From assembly GCA_037576195.1 (NCBI GenBank), contig CM075103.1, positions 4,278,001 to 4,342,000 of the forward strand: DNA of 64,000 nt, in the 5' to 3' direction. Numbering within the stretch: the first letter of the stretch is position 1; the number at the start of each line of letters is the position of its first letter. This document shows, piece by piece, positions 28,501-37,854 of this stretch. A program made the position numbers and the translations under genes. The notes below the pieces were generated by a model. It saw only the letters and a list, made by a program, of their open reading frames with translations, was not told where the DNA came from and did no database searches. Origin of the DNA: Phytoseiulus persimilis. Its lineage: Eukaryota > Arthropoda > Arachnida > Mesostigmata > Phytoseiidae.

Positions 28501-30599
28501 GGCAAGCGAATCGGAAACGGATGTGGTCGCCGCGCGGCTTCCTCCCATCTCGTTTCGGAGTGATTACAAGCGAGGCTCTTTCGACGGATGAATTGCATCG
28601 GGCTTCGGGGTTTCGGATCGAAAATGAGCCCGGACGTATATTTTGTTGAAGTACAGGGCATGAACTGCGTTCAAGCTCATGCAGCTAACGAATGTACATC
28701 CGGTGTACAAGCAAAGTATCGAACGCGGTAGACAAACACTGTTCCTCAGCTCATCACAACCTTCAGCGGCGCGCCCGGGGGCGTAGGAAGATTTCTGAGA
28801 TTTGCATAGACCGTAGCTGTCATCTCAACTCGAGCTCCAGCCCACAACGGGCACAGCTCCCGCTACGCACCGACTCCCAAACGGAGTCGCAACGAAAGCA
28901 GACGATGTCGGGTTAACCTCGACCCCGCTACTGGGAGAGATCCATCGATCGATATTCTCACGACTCCTGTAACTAACTAAAATGCAACCCCGCTCGCCGC
29001 GTATCGATTGGGACACATGCTGCCAGGGGTCTCGAGCCGAATCGATGCAAGTGCACTTGGAGATCGCTCCTCCGTCTTCGATGATCGATCTTGGTACGCA
29101 AACTGGCCAGATTCCCGTTCTGAGGTGAACCTGTTGGGAACCTCCTATTGATGGCTCGGTGGGCACGGAAGGTCGGCTCGAACGTTCTCGGGTTGACACG
29201 CGAGGGCCTCCTTGGCATTCTCCGAATAAGTCCTTGGTCCGATCGTGGCAGGAATGTTTCAGGCAAATCTCAGAACTCGGCCCGAGCGAGCATCGTCCCG
29301 ACAGAGTGAGTCACGGAATGCTTTCTTCTTATTCGAGATGAGTTCACTCGAGATGAAAACAATCTGAGGTGCCAAACCGGCTCAAAATCTGGACAACTAC
29401 GAAACCGGTGCACCCCAGCGTCCGTCGCTGTTTCTGACTTGCTCCAATGCGCATGACTGTAGCTTCGTTTACTTCGAAAATCTGCATCCTACTCATCGTG
29501 TTTTTCCCTTTGGATACTGAATTCTCATTTCGGAATGCTATTCACAGCCTTTCGGTGACCTTTTCTTGTGGTGCGGCGGGGCTTAATTTTAGAAAATTGC
29601 GACCGCGCATTCCTGTTGCGGCTGAATCCCCCGCAGCCAGCCACTACGGCAGCTTCACCGAGAGCAAGGACTTCGTTCCCTCTTGAAGTCCGCGTCGCCT
29701 CAAAGTTTTCCAGTGAACGCTCTTCCTGTAGTTATGGCGAAAATGCTGCTGCCGCCTCCGCCCGTTACAATGCGCTATCATCAGCTGGGGCCCCATCATC
29801 ATCAACAGCGGCGCCGGCAGCTGCGGCAGTGGAATCCAGCCGTTGTCGTTCGCGGATTCCCCCCCCCCCCCCCCCCCCGACAGCAGGAAAAATCACTGAA
29901 ACCTCTGTAGCGACCAAGTTCTGCTCCGATAATTTCCCGCCATCAGAGTTGAAGATAATTAGAAGGAGCCGTTGAGAGGTTCGACGGCAGTTGGGAAAGG
30001 GACAGATTGCTCGATCACTCCCAAAAATCCGCCATCCATGAGGGTGAAGAGGCCGCACACACGCTAATCGGATATTCTAATCTCGAGCACGCATCGATCA
30101 GGCCACTGGCCTCAACCCACCAGCCATCTATTCTCTCAGTTCAAACTCGGATCGACCGAGATTTCGGAACTGGGACTGCAAAGGGCTTAGGCCCACGCAG
30201 TCGGAGCTCCCAGGAGCTCAGTGTCGTCGGCGGCTGCTGCTGGTGAACCGAATCCGTGAGAGCTCCAATTATAGTAGACGTTTCCATGCTGTCTTTGCGA
30301 TTGGGTTCGCTCCCGTTTAGAACGGGAACGATTGCTCACATTTAATTAATTCGCGATAGGCTTAATGGCCCGCAGATAATTCAGTGAGCTCTCAGATTAT
30401 AACTCGGCGGCCCCTCAGGCGTTTCCGACCGAGGGTTCCGCTTCTTCGCTGAGATAGAGAGTTTTCCACACTTACTTCCTTGCTGGGTGTCAGTACAAGA
30501 ATGAAGAAACGGACCTCATGAGAGGTCCGACCCATGTTAGCCGGGTGTTTCAGCCGGGCTACAGCTACGTGACGCTTCTGTAGCGACGGCAAAGCGCAC
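1472..30599 (-). CDS. SLC4A11: SLC4A11-like membrane transporter, split gene (overview)
   Basis: Bicarbonate-transporter superfamily (SLC4) member of the SLC4A11 subtype. Vertebrate SLC4A11 is a plasma-membrane protein linked to proton/hydroxyl, ammonia and water movement; borate transport was once claimed and is disputed. Twelve exons were placed by protein similarity with matching splice sites: 30476-30599, 17837-18039, 9803-9864, 9515-9637, 9079-9192, 8801-8933, 8172-8244, 7622-7859, 6400-6658, 2202-2375, 1637-2002 and 1472-1538. Two more, 16258-16316 and 10205-10294, are tentative. Together they cover the end of the cytoplasmic domain and the whole membrane domain, roughly 670 residues against about 890 in the human protein. 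The N-terminal ~200 residues must lie above 30.6 kb and were not found. Eight exons contain 1-bp indels relative to the conserved frame; either the assembly is poor there or the gene is a young pseudogene. The family call is firm. Function in this organism is inferred. Confidence 0.93.
1637..2002 (-). CDS. SLC4A11: SLC4A11-like, last transmembrane exon
   Basis: Encodes 121 complete codons covering the final membrane helices. Diagnostic stretches are [16 protein letters not shown] and [15 protein letters not shown], both close to human SLC4A11 and distinct from the anion exchangers. It starts after a TGCAG acceptor, where its first base completes ATC with the upstream exon, and ends CG|GTGAGT. 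The length of 366 fits the phases exactly, so no indel is needed. Confidence 0.95.
2202..2375 (-). CDS. SLC4A11: SLC4A11-like exon, LKKGAAYH region
   Basis: Carries the SLC4-wide motifs [10 protein letters not shown] and [16 protein letters not shown]. The acceptor is a pyrimidine-rich TTTTCCAACAG and the donor is GTGAGC. The first base completes a lysine codon split with the exon ending at 6400. The short 199-bp intron to the next exon is typical of this gene's 3' half. The frame is intact. Confidence 0.95.
2376..6399. other. 4-kb SLC4A11 intron
   Basis: Contains an AG microsatellite and a minus-strand open stretch near 2644-2931 with a hydrophobic run ([20 protein letters not shown]) that could be an unrelated nested exon but matches nothing I know. 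A Ser/Arg-rich minus-strand frame at 3344-3658 is probably chance. Confidence 0.5.
4235..4254. repeat. AG microsatellite
   Basis: About ten AG dinucleotides inside the 4-kb SLC4A11 intron. Confidence 0.9.
6400..6658 (-). CDS. SLC4A11: SLC4A11-like exon with 1-bp frameshift
   Basis: The first half reads [20 protein letters not shown] and the second half [18 protein letters not shown], both strongly SLC4A11-like, but in different frames. Adding one T at 6474-6478 (GGTTA on the minus strand) joins them as AACGLGFALS and makes the length fit the flanking phases. A 65-nt intron with GT/AG ends would also restore frame but would remove about 22 residues that the family normally has. The acceptor is CTCTCCTCAG and the donor GTGAGT. 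Confidence 0.9.
7622..7859 (-). CDS. SLC4A11: SLC4A11-like exon, glycosylated loop and helix, two frameshifts
   Basis: Three successive frames give [17 protein letters not shown], then [20 protein letters not shown], then [18 protein letters not shown]. The first two are rich in N-X-S/T sequons, as expected of the large extracellular loop of SLC4A11. The last is the following helix (human LLIMLGTLWLGYTLYQF). Removing one base near 7790-7806 and one from the GGG at 7702-7704 restores a single frame, and the length then fits. The acceptor has a long pyrimidine tract; the donor is CAG|GTTAGC. Confidence 0.88.
8172..8244 (-). CDS. SLC4A11: SLC4A11-like exon, STEEI helix, 1-bp frameshift
   Basis: Encodes [15 protein letters not shown], almost identical to the human helix STEEIIALFISITFV. 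It then loses frame. One added T near 8195-8200 turns the tail into LDAGRDVIK, as the family expects, and makes the end phase match the exon at 7859. The acceptor is CTCTCCACAG and the donor AA|GTGAGC. Confidence 0.9.
8801..8933 (-). CDS. SLC4A11: SLC4A11-like exon, [10 protein letters not shown] helix, 1-bp frameshift
   Basis: Starts ICEDFRW, then needs one extra T in the five-base run at 8895-8899 to continue as [16 protein letters not shown] and end LMKWCTR. The human equivalent is FNSFYAWTGLWNSFF. The acceptor is TTATTCCCGTAG and the donor AG|GTAGGC. The length of 133 is one short of the value demanded by the flanking phases, which agrees with one missing base. Confidence 0.9.
9079..9192 (-). 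CDS. SLC4A11: SLC4A11-like exon, [12 protein letters not shown] core, extra base
   Basis: Encodes [21 protein letters not shown] and then, one frame over, [17 protein letters not shown], the most conserved SLC4 core segment. The two are split at a run of six C on the plus strand (9131-9136); five would keep the frame, and the length is one too long for the flanking phases. The acceptor is CATTTCAG and the donor AAG|GTAATG. Confidence 0.92.
9515..9637 (-). CDS. SLC4A11: SLC4A11-like exon, first membrane helix, compensating indels
   Basis: The centre reads [15 protein letters not shown], matching the first helix of SLC4A11 ([15 protein letters not shown]). The flanks TIYKD and DTNTAGKI lie in another frame. 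A missing base near 9604 and an extra one near 9538-9541 cancel, so the total length still fits. It splices into the next exon as NTAGKI|DVRK, as in the family. The donor GTTCGT is weak. Confidence 0.88.
   Translation of the reverse strand: MWWVIEPSTRTCRLSSFVLCLPTANHCVWSAHMTPTLLGK
9803..9864 (-). CDS. SLC4A11: SLC4A11-like exon, GLYDDIRRR linker, 1-bp frameshift
   Basis: Encodes [10 protein letters not shown] and, after one missing base near 9828-9831, HYVSDYIDG. The human counterpart just before helix 1 is [20 protein letters not shown]. The length of 62 is one short for the phases. The donor is G|GTGAGT and the acceptor ATTATAG. Confidence 0.85.
10205..10294 (-). CDS. possible SLC4A11-like linker exon
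   Basis: An open stretch ending VGRSPNGG at a GTGAAA donor splices in phase to [11 protein letters not shown] of the next exon, giving a hydrophilic linker like that before helix 1 of SLC4A11. The acceptor CTTCCTCCAG is good. The linker is poorly conserved in this family, and the incoming phase does not match the better upstream exons, so this is tentative. Confidence 0.4.
10554..10572. repeat. AG microsatellite
   Basis: GA dinucleotide run at the end of a purine-rich tract starting near 10510. Confidence 0.85.
16258..16316 (-). CDS. possible SLC4A11-like linker exon
   Basis: One frame reads [18 protein letters not shown] and ends at a consensus GTAAGT donor; the acceptor is AATTCAG. It lies between solid SLC4A11 exons on the same strand and vaguely resembles the human linker (KERSTVSL). 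It is embedded in a 217-codon open frame (16183-16836) that starts with a hydrophobic segment, so a separate nested gene is the alternative. Confidence 0.4.
17194..17219. repeat. AG microsatellite
   Basis: Thirteen AG units in an SLC4A11 intron. Confidence 0.9.
17837..18039 (-). CDS. SLC4A11: SLC4A11-like exon, RTFATIF cytoplasmic segment, two extra bases
   Basis: Starts [14 protein letters not shown], matching the human segment TAMEVARTFATMF. It continues DMDFRQN and [14 protein letters not shown] after removing one G near 17983, and ends INDAEIEFP after removing one C at 17871-17872. The length of 203 is two more than the phase-0 to phase-0 frame allows, which agrees with two extra bases. 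The acceptor is TCTCACTTTCAG and the donor CCG|GTAAGG. Confidence 0.9.
25498..26106 (+). CDS. 202-codon open frame inside the SLC4A11 intron, unknown
   Basis: ATG to stop without interruption, Ser/Arg/Pro-rich with an acidic patch ([14 protein letters not shown]). It is antisense to the large SLC4A11 intron. The length is borderline for chance and there is no domain. Confidence 0.22.
   Translation: MTTKISCEGLTPENYSSAPFDVLLSRNHLPSWLVIPRSLISKVQASIPLRSSSRSYGFLDGDPTRPRSQDAVLFQSKKIVFSGGTSPVTSNLRARCGSIPSCSKTFQFGTLTPSGTRKCRYPSSEPISGSPGEQPGREPFRQPTIQSRFSVRPQSTEMKMAESDDETDSIVRRQNRCQSDTNQSVFVLSPCASKHHHRKSSR
29859..29878. repeat. C20 homopolymer
   Basis: Uninterrupted run of 20 C. Similar shorter runs lie near 17530, 23400, 48779 and 51381; all are likely points of length error. 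Confidence 0.9.
30476..30599 (-). CDS. SLC4A11: SLC4A11-like exon, LQKRH cytoplasmic segment
   Basis: Encodes [17 protein letters not shown] and [14 protein letters not shown], close to human ALQKRHVCISRL and EVRFVILVLAP. The acceptor is TTAATTCTTGCAG and the donor GAA|GTAAGT. The frame is intact and it joins in phase 0 to the exon at 18039 across a 12.4-kb intron. It is the most upstream exon recognised; its start phase requires a further 5' exon above 30.6 kb. Confidence 0.92.
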
Positions 30600-31829
30600 C
30601 TGCAAGAATTAACATGAGTTAAAATTCATTGAATTTCAGATTCCTCCTCTCGTCGACAGTTTCTTCGGGGCAGTCTTCCCGGGCCTCTCTGACAGAGTCG
30701 TCGCGCTGTATAATACAGGCCACTTTGCGTTGCTTCCTCTCGGTTACGTCCCCCACTCCTGGCGGCGACCTTTTTCGAGAACGAGATTCCCGGTCGAAAC
30801 CTTGAGTCACGTCACGCTTCCAGGAGAGCAGCGAAAACTTCCAGAACATCGCGTTTTCATTATTTTGTGAAAGTGGTGATGTCACACCACTCGACTCGAT
30901 CAGCTGATACAGGTTAGGGATTACGCAGATGAGATCACAGCGTCTAAGTCGCCGTGCTCCGTCCCGCGATGCTTTTGAAGCTGTGATAGGATTTACGCTT
31001 AATGCCACCAGCGCCTAGAAGGCCTTGAATCATTGTGTGTGCAGGAAGTAGCAACACTTGTCTCGCTTCCGCACAGCAGCTGGAGGGGAAGAAAGCGAAC
31101 GATGTGAAAGTTTCCATGCACAAAGCCAGACATACCTAAGTCGATACGCGGAGCTTTGGCGAAAAAAACTCCCTGCCAAGGACACTGCGCAACGAATCTC
31201 AGAGGAGCTTCGTAACGTTCCATCGGCGGAATTTTCGCTGATAACTCCCAGGACACCATTCGATGCGAAGCGCCTTGAGACTACATGTATGGACTCCACG
31301 AAGATCCAAAACATGAGAGACGGGAGGAGCGAGCACCGGGCTTCGGAAATGTGAGCAAGGAACGGCCGAGCGTCCACAGACTTGGGAGCCGAGGCTCGGA
31401 GAAAACGAAATGGGCATTCGGGACAATGACAACACCCACGGACGGGCGGGAAACGAACCGGCGGGCGTCAATGCGCTGATGCCAAATGGTAAAACCGGAG
31501 TCAGTGGAGCGCGGATCCCCGGAATCCTCAGAGGACGGAGGCTTCAACACTTTAGGGCAACAAACCCTGGTCGGAATGGAGTGTTGCTTCGACAATGTAT
31601 TGCGGGAAGCGCTTGATAACACAGCTCAACAGTCTACAGCGGGCGCATACATGAATGCCTTCTGTCTGCTCGGGAGGGCTGAGGATTTCGTGTACTCAGC
31701 GAACAGCCGAGTGTTGTATAGCCCCGTTCGACATAGTATTGACGTCCCTGATCAGAGACACACGATCGTTCCGAAGCTACCAGAAAGTGGAACACGAGTT
31801 CTTGGATTCCGATTGACGGGAGCAGTTTC

Positions 31830-32363
31830 ATGAATTGTGCTTGTCCGAGGCAACGTCGACGACAGCGCGCATCCAAAGAAGCCATGGACAATCGATCCGG
31901 TTTTCTTTCGGTTGAATTACGGGACACGCATCGATCGTTAATCAGTGGGCGACTAGTTCGCAATCGAAGCAGCGACACAAAGCTACTTTGCCTCCGCAAG
32001 GATTCAGCAACTCTTGCCAAACCGTATCCCAAACTCTCCATTCGGAGTTCCGATCCGAAGGAGCTCCGTTTGCAGAGGAGAGCATTCATTGTGTTCTATG
32101 ACTCGAAATTCCACGAACGGACGGAAATAGAATCAATTTTCGCTCATTGGAATCGGGATTCGCTGAGACGTTCCTTCCCTAGCGACGTATCAGTGGGTAG
32201 CACGGATCGAACGAATTTTCCAAAGGGTTCCCTTGAGGCACCGAAAGCACGCCTTCGGAACCTGCGTGCACACGTGCCTGTGCAAATCAATCGACAACAA
32301 TATGCATTCATCGGGGTGGGTTCAATGATTTTCGCTCTCACAGCCATTACGAACAGGTACTAA
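31830..32363 (+). CDS. 177-codon open frame with C-terminal hydrophobic segment
   Basis: Basic, Ser/Arg-rich body ending in a hydrophobic stretch (YAFIGVGSMIFALTAI) just before the stop; an AACAG|GTACTA near the stop could be a donor. The opposite strand is also largely open here, which lowers the weight of the length. Unknown product. Confidence 0.25.
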   Translation: MNCACPRQRRRQRASKEAMDNRSGFLSVELRDTHRSLISGRLVRNRSSDTKLLCLRKDSATLAKPYPKLSIRSSDPKELRLQRRAFIVFYDSKFHERTEIESIFAHWNRDSLRRSFPSDVSVGSTDRTNFPKGSLEAPKARLRNLRAHVPVQINRQQYAFIGVGSMIFALTAITNRY

Positions 32364-34381
32364 AACAGTTGGTAACATCCCCGAGGACATGCTCCGTTTC
32401 CCCTCAGGAGTTGATTCGGAGTGAGGATTCGTGTGATTCTCACTTGAGATGACGATTATATCGGGAAAGGAGTCAACTTCTGAGTGGAATGCAAGACTGA
32501 TGGCACCGGACGCACTCCGTGCCGTGGCACGACATCCGTGCTTGCCGTGCTTTGTGAGGCTCCGGAGAGGAGTAGAAGCTCGCGTGTCCGGGCACTCCTC
32601 GCGGCGCATGGGAGAGTTCTCTGCGGCCCGGATCCCGGAAGGGCTCTATTACGTCACCAGCCGAGCTCAACAGAACTGCGTTCCCTTCAAACTGTTGAAG
32701 GAACGCACGCTCCCCAGCGCGGGTCATCAGGCCGTTAGCCGACTCACTCCGAAATTCATGAGTTCGCAAATGAGACGACCTCTCATCTCATTCCAGCGTG
32801 GCCAACTATTTCAGTTTCGCAGAAGCTAAGAACCGCGAGTGTGGAACCGCAGGGAAGTCCGAGGGAATCCCGGGCAGATATCCGCGCTGGCGTGACTCGG
32901 ACCCTATTCCCTCTCGGGCAACATGTGTCAACACACAGAGGGAACCGAAGTGGAACAGGTTTTCAACAAGGAGGAGGAATCGATTCGCGAGAACCATCAA
33001 TAGTGTCAGAATGCGAACGGAAGACCTATGCGAATGTTCGCGAGCACGAACTTGACGTCGAGAGGGTCCGCCGTGCAGCTGCGTGAGCTCCGCTGTCGAT
33101 GGCGTCAAGTCAAACGGATGCTTACGGCTGTTTTGCGTGCAGCAGCTTCCGAAATTCCTCTGTGTTTATTTCTCAGTCCCACGGAACTGCGGCTTGGTCG
33201 GCGGAGCGCTTGCAGACTGCACAGGAACACACGGTGCTGCTCTGAGCAGTTATTAGAGAGGGACTCGGTTGTGGCGCGGAGTCGAGGGCCAGGGCCCGCT
33301 TGGAAATTGTGTTCAATCTCTTGGCCCCACGGCGAGGCTTGTCATGGTCACGTCTCCCCCCGCCGGAAATACACCGTTGTGTCACACGATTGAGCCTCGT
33401 TATCGTGCCTTCTTCTGTTCCTGCTTGCGTTGCTGCGGCTGTTTCAGAAAACGAGAAATAACAAAAAAGCCCGAGTACTCACACTGCGCAGATCCATGAC
33501 TGGTCGTAGTCGAATCCTCCGCCTTCCCTCACGTAGGTTCCCTGGATAGTTCGAGACAGAAGGTGCACTGAAAATGGAAGACAGCACTGGTTGAGTGGGG
33601 AGTTTTCGCTTCGCGTGGCAAATTAGATAGTGTTTGCTGTTATTACTGCGCGAGGGTTCATGTTGCGGTTTTGTTTGTTCTGTGTGCGCGGTTCCCTTAG
33701 CCTCGGCTCCAAGTGCACCTATTGATATATATATTGATGTTTATCCTGCCTCTTATGGCATTTGATCGCGGCACGCTCGCAGGCGAAATCTGCTCCTGAC
33801 GCCTTGCCGAGGATATTTCGCAGCTCGCGTTGCCTTTCGTATCAAGAGGCTGGGACACCCTGGACGAGATAGGAAACGAAAGCTCCTCAGGATAAAAACG
33901 TTTGTTGCGGGTCGCACACGAGCGGTTCCATGATAACGAGAACAATTGCGAACCGTTGCCACAGGGGAGTGATTCTTCAACGATGTTTCGTTTGAAGATT
34001 CCGTCGCTTTCCTTGGCGGCGAGTATGCAAGGGCGTCCCGGCGGATACGATCGTCGACAGATCGGAGAGGTCTTGTTACCGTCAGTGAGGATTCACCGGC
34101 AGTGAAGTTCGAGCATCCCTTCCCTGTTCATGGGCGCCGAAACGGCTATTCGAGCCTGTGCGTTCGGGGGCTGGCTCGTCCCCTCTCTTGCGATGCGCGG
34201 AAGCGCCCCAGGGTTTTCAACCTCGTCTAGTTGTTCGATAGAAAACAAGACGAGCTGTTTGTCCGAGTGAGAAAAGGTCTGAGCTTTCGACTTCCCCCGC
34301 GGTTAGTCTCGCTGACAACGCGGACGAGCAGGCAGGCAGTGAGCCTCGCCGACAAGAGACCCATGCCCGATTGAGCAGAGC

Positions 34382-34403
34382 GAGAGAGAGAGAGAGAGAG
34401 AGA
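34382..34403. repeat. AG microsatellite
   Basis: Eleven uninterrupted GA units. Confidence 0.9.
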
Positions 34404-34770
34404 AGGATAGTGATAAAAGGACGGCTGAGGTTGCTCCCGAAGGAGTAGCCACCAAACTGTCTTGTTCGCTCGTTCTACCAATCGTCCAGTGCACATCAGT
34501 CCAACGGAAACTCCGAAAACTGCCCGGGTCCGGTACCGGGAGCAAGCAGACCGTCCACGGATCTTACCTAGGAAGTTACTTCGGTATTAACATTAAATGC
34601 GATATGATGCATGAGAGCGCCTTATTGCAGAGGGGCTGCTGAAGCGACAGCGGTGCCTGCTGTCCGAATGGATGCGAGACCAGCCAAGAAGCAGCTGTGA
34701 GCCTTGGCAGCTTCTTCCGTGTTGACGCTGTTGTGTCTAGCGTGAACTGCGACAACAAAGAACTCTCAAT

Positions 34771-35193
34771 ATGACGACGACCAACGGTTCCCCAGCTTTT
34801 AGTTCAGTGCAGAGGAGGGAGACCATGGACTGGCTGTCCGGCGGCGTGTCGACAATCATCCAGTATACGAATCTCTCTGAAGATTCGATATGGACTCTCA
34901 GGAAAAAGCTCGATATAGCTGTTGCGACTCGGAGTAGTACAGCGCACGGAACAGGACAACGTCGCGGCAGGCGTTCGCTTGAACGTTTCAGGCTCAAGCG
35001 TGGCCTGCTGACTCGTTCAGATGCCTTTGAGGAAATATTCCGATTGAGATGGTCGCAACACATCATGAAATTGCTCCTGAAGATGAGATGGCCCTCAAAT
35101 GGAAGGGTCTCGAACGAAATCCATATTGAAGGCGCGCATGCTTCGGTGCCAGCACGAGACCGCCCAACCACCGCCTTGAGCGCTAGCTCTTGA
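34771..35193 (+). CDS. 140-codon open frame, unknown
   Basis: Reads TMDWLSGGVSTIIQYTNLSE and then a basic, helical C-terminal half (DAFEEIFRLRWSQHIMKLLL). The antisense frame is also open over the same span (34737-35171), so at most one is real. I could not relate either to the missing SLC4A11 N-terminus. Confidence 0.25.
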   Translation: MTTTNGSPAFSSVQRRETMDWLSGGVSTIIQYTNLSEDSIWTLRKKLDIAVATRSSTAHGTGQRRGRRSLERFRLKRGLLTRSDAFEEIFRLRWSQHIMKLLLKMRWPSNGRVSNEIHIEGAHASVPARDRPTTALSASS

Positions 35194-35968
35194 GCGGATT
35201 GGGTATGTAGATGCCCGAACGAGCCCTTCCCTGACAGATTTTGACGATCTGGAAAATCTCTGACAACTCGCGCACCAAGACGTTCTAATGCATCCTTTCA
35301 GTCACGGTTTTTTTTTCCTGTTCTTCATAGGATTCTAGGATATTTCGGTTCGACAAAAAGAGCTATATCGATACTGAGCCGGATTTTTTTTCTTTCTTTT
35401 CTGATCATCCGAGGAACGTTCTCCACGGAAGTCTAAAGTCGCTACCGTAGTTCGGGTCAATCGAAACATCAGCTCTTCAGAAGAGGGGGACAAAGAGCTT
35501 GATTTCAAGTCCTCCAATTCTGTTCGAGTATGTTGACCACGTCTTTGATCATTTCAGAGTTAATGACTCCAGACCCCTAACGAAGTTCGCCCGCTCATAG
35601 CGTCGAACTACGACCCGAAGTTACAGCTGTAGACCTGAGCCAAAGTTTATCGTAATTGGCTCGAAAACTACGGACAATATCGGAACAGCCAAGAAGTCCA
35701 CCGGCAGCTGGATGAAGAAACTCAAAAAACGTAGCTAGTCCCTCTGAGGAAACTCCTGGGAAGTGCGCGAAATATGCTCAAGCAAGTGAGCACTAGGGGC
35801 CGCAGTGCTTCCGACAAAGATTCCTAAATGTCAATCAGCTAACAAGTCTTGTGCGCTCACCCTCCTACCGTTGTCTCCGGTCACCAACTGAACCGAAACC
35901 CTAGCCACGTCACTGAAAGCTTCGGGAGAAGCGACGGGAAACTCACCGCTCCGGCCGTATGAGTATCG

Positions 35969-36187
35969 TTGCTCGTGAGGGGTCTGACAGGAGGTGACTA
36001 CAGCACCGACAAGTGCGACAAGGAGGAAGGAACAAAGAGCTCAGCAGAGAACATCTGGAACCCTTCCGTATCTTTCATCTCGCCAATCTTGGAAAAACTC
36101 AGGCATGACTCAGTAGCCAACGCGGAGTCGTTTCGAGAAATTATCGTTGGGAGGTTAAAAAAATTCTTGATCTCACGCGGTGTGTAA
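35969..36187 (+). CDS. possible exon or short ORF, unknown
   Basis: After a possible CAG acceptor near 35990 the frame reads NIWNPSVSFISPILEKLRHD and ends FLISRGV with a stop. It is helical and charged in composition; there is no signal peptide in frame and no family match. Confidence 0.25.
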   Translation: MLVRGLTGGDYSTDKCDKEEGTKSSAENIWNPSVSFISPILEKLRHDSVANAESFREIIVGRLKKFLISRGV

Positions 36188-36449
36188 CGACCAAGTGTTG
36201 CTTTTAGGTGGATTGCCAACAGCACGTGGCGCAGCAGGCAAGCCGGCGGGATAAGCGACGGTGGAAAAAGGTCAAAACGCCACAGTATAGGTTGCCTCGC
36301 CAGCCTTTGTACGCTGAGCGCCTTCTCCCCATGAGCGCTCTTTTAATAGCTTAACAGCGTCGCTTTCAGGAACCCCTGCCCCCCTCGCACGTACTAACGT
36401 CTTCAAAGAAAGCCGAGACAGCTAACCCGGAGAAAACGGTGCAGCGGTC

Positions 36450-36896
36450 GTGGAGAGCTCTCGTCATCTTCCACCGCGGCAGTCTTTCAAAAACCTGGAG
36501 ATCAATAACCTCAGAATAGACCGCTCCTTGAGCTCACTTCCGGCGTTTCATGAGACCTGCGTTTTTCCCCTATCCTCAGTCACCGGCAACGTCAGCGATT
36601 TATCCCCTTTGATTCTATTTCCCGTGGCATTTGTCGTCATTATAGCTTCTCAATACTCCCAGGTCGGCAAGCCTCCGGAGTTCGCGTTTTGAATCGTGGG
36701 TACACAATACGATGATGATATGATCCAAAACAAACTTCAACCCGCCGACGTAACCACAGCAGATATTAAGACGCAGCATCAATTCCTACACTGTGCTAGT
36801 CCTGAAGGATCGCTTTCCGCTCCACCATTCGCGCTGGAAGCACGGGTGCAACCACTGAGTGTTATCCAAAATTCACAGACAGAGCCAGCCATTTGA
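36450..36896 (+). CDS. possible frameshifted single-pass membrane protein
   Basis: Two overlapping frames could be one broken gene. The first ends with a span (LSPLILFPVAFVVIIA); the second, from 36696, reads like a hydrophilic tail (YDDDMIQNKLQPADVTTADI) with a natural stop. A 1-bp shift near 36690 would join them into the same span-plus-tail layout as neighbouring ORFs. No signal peptide is obvious. Confidence 0.25.
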
Positions 36897-37190
36897 GAGC
36901 ATGCGTTCTTCTGATCGTTGATCGTAACCATGCGGACCGCCGGAGAGGATTATGGCGGAAAGGCCAAGGAAATCCCCCGGAATCTTCCTCAGGTTGTGCC
37001 GGTGGATCCGACAGACTTGCGCGGCCCTGCTGATCGGATTTCGGAGGTCGTCCTCCTCGTTCACCATCATTGAAATTGCCATCGTCGAGCATGAGCGAAA
37101 ATTGCATGGGATGCAGAGTGAAGCCGATCAACCTAACGCCTACATTGGCTCGGTGAATGCCTCCGACAGAGAAATCGACATCAAAGCAGC

Positions 37191-37526
37191 ATGGTACTTC
37201 GAGACAAGTATCCACGGTTCACCGTCGGTTGCATGATGCTGGTGGCAGCAGTATTGATTATGAAAAGCTGCCTCAAAGAACAGGGGCATCGCATTCCGCG
37301 CCTCCGGCGGGAGTTGAGTCTTCGCAGCTCTGTTGACCGCAACCGCGATTTCGAACCAGATTCCCGCGACTTTAGTTCTTCGGCAATCATGCTACCCGCA
37401 CTTGCGGTTAGATCACGAGGAAATGTAGCAAAGTCAAAACGGCTTCGAGGAACACAGGATCCAAGCTGTTTCGCAAAGTTTCCGGATCTGGTGAGAATGT
37501 GTGGGACACATGAGGGTCGATGCTGA
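37191..37526 (+). CDS. possible small membrane-anchored protein
   Basis: The 111-codon ORF begins with a hydrophobic segment (FTVGCMMLVAAVLIM) after a few charged residues, like a signal anchor, followed by an Arg/Ser-rich body. It overlaps another open frame on the same strand (36952-37236), so a frameshifted single gene is possible. No homology recognised. Confidence 0.25.
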   Translation: MVLRDKYPRFTVGCMMLVAAVLIMKSCLKEQGHRIPRLRRELSLRSSVDRNRDFEPDSRDFSSSAIMLPALAVRSRGNVAKSKRLRGTQDPSCFAKFPDLVRMCGTHEGRC

Positions 37527-37854
37527 GTCACAGATGCAATCCAGATCGGAGGAAACAAGTTGTTTTACTATATCATTTACAGCAGAACTTGGAATTTGGG
37601 AAGTGTTTTTCTGTCTCGAAAGTGTCGTTTCCCGCAGGCTTGGGACCCGCAATCTCGGAGCTCTATTTTTCCGATTACTCATATCCGCTCGTTTTTGTTT
37701 TGGGCGCCATTTTCCGTCGACAGTGGAAAGACTGTTGTTGCTGGGTTGTTGTTTGCTCGAGGAGTGAGTGGAGAAGATTGAGTGAAGGTCAGTCAGAAAA
37801 GGAAACTATTACGTGTCCCCGCAGGTGACGAACGTTTTTTTTTCGATATTTTCT

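Larger units (their letters stand above)
18040..30475. other. 12.4-kb SLC4A11 intron
   Basis: No recognised protein on either strand. A CpG-rich patch at 24.8-25.3 kb contains, on the minus strand, an ATG-led open stretch ending in a consensus donor near 24936 and could be an internal promoter with an alternative first exon. Poly-C runs occur at about 23400 and 29860. Confidence 0.4.
30600..35968. other. upstream region, missing 5' part of SLC4A11 expected
   Basis: At least one more minus-strand exon must lie at or beyond this stretch, because the exon at 30599 starts mid-codon. I could not identify it. Only the unassigned frames listed separately were seen. Confidence 0.4.

Noticed and set aside
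29683-29910. Poly-proline/histidine protein
   Set aside because: Produced by the C20 run and CAT/CAG-rich sequence; no conserved frame.
31020-31380. Upstream SLC4A11 exon ([15 protein letters not shown], or TMIQGLLGAGG at 31020-31060)
   Set aside because: Each has a partly fitting phase or a faint motif, but neither aligns over its length with the family.
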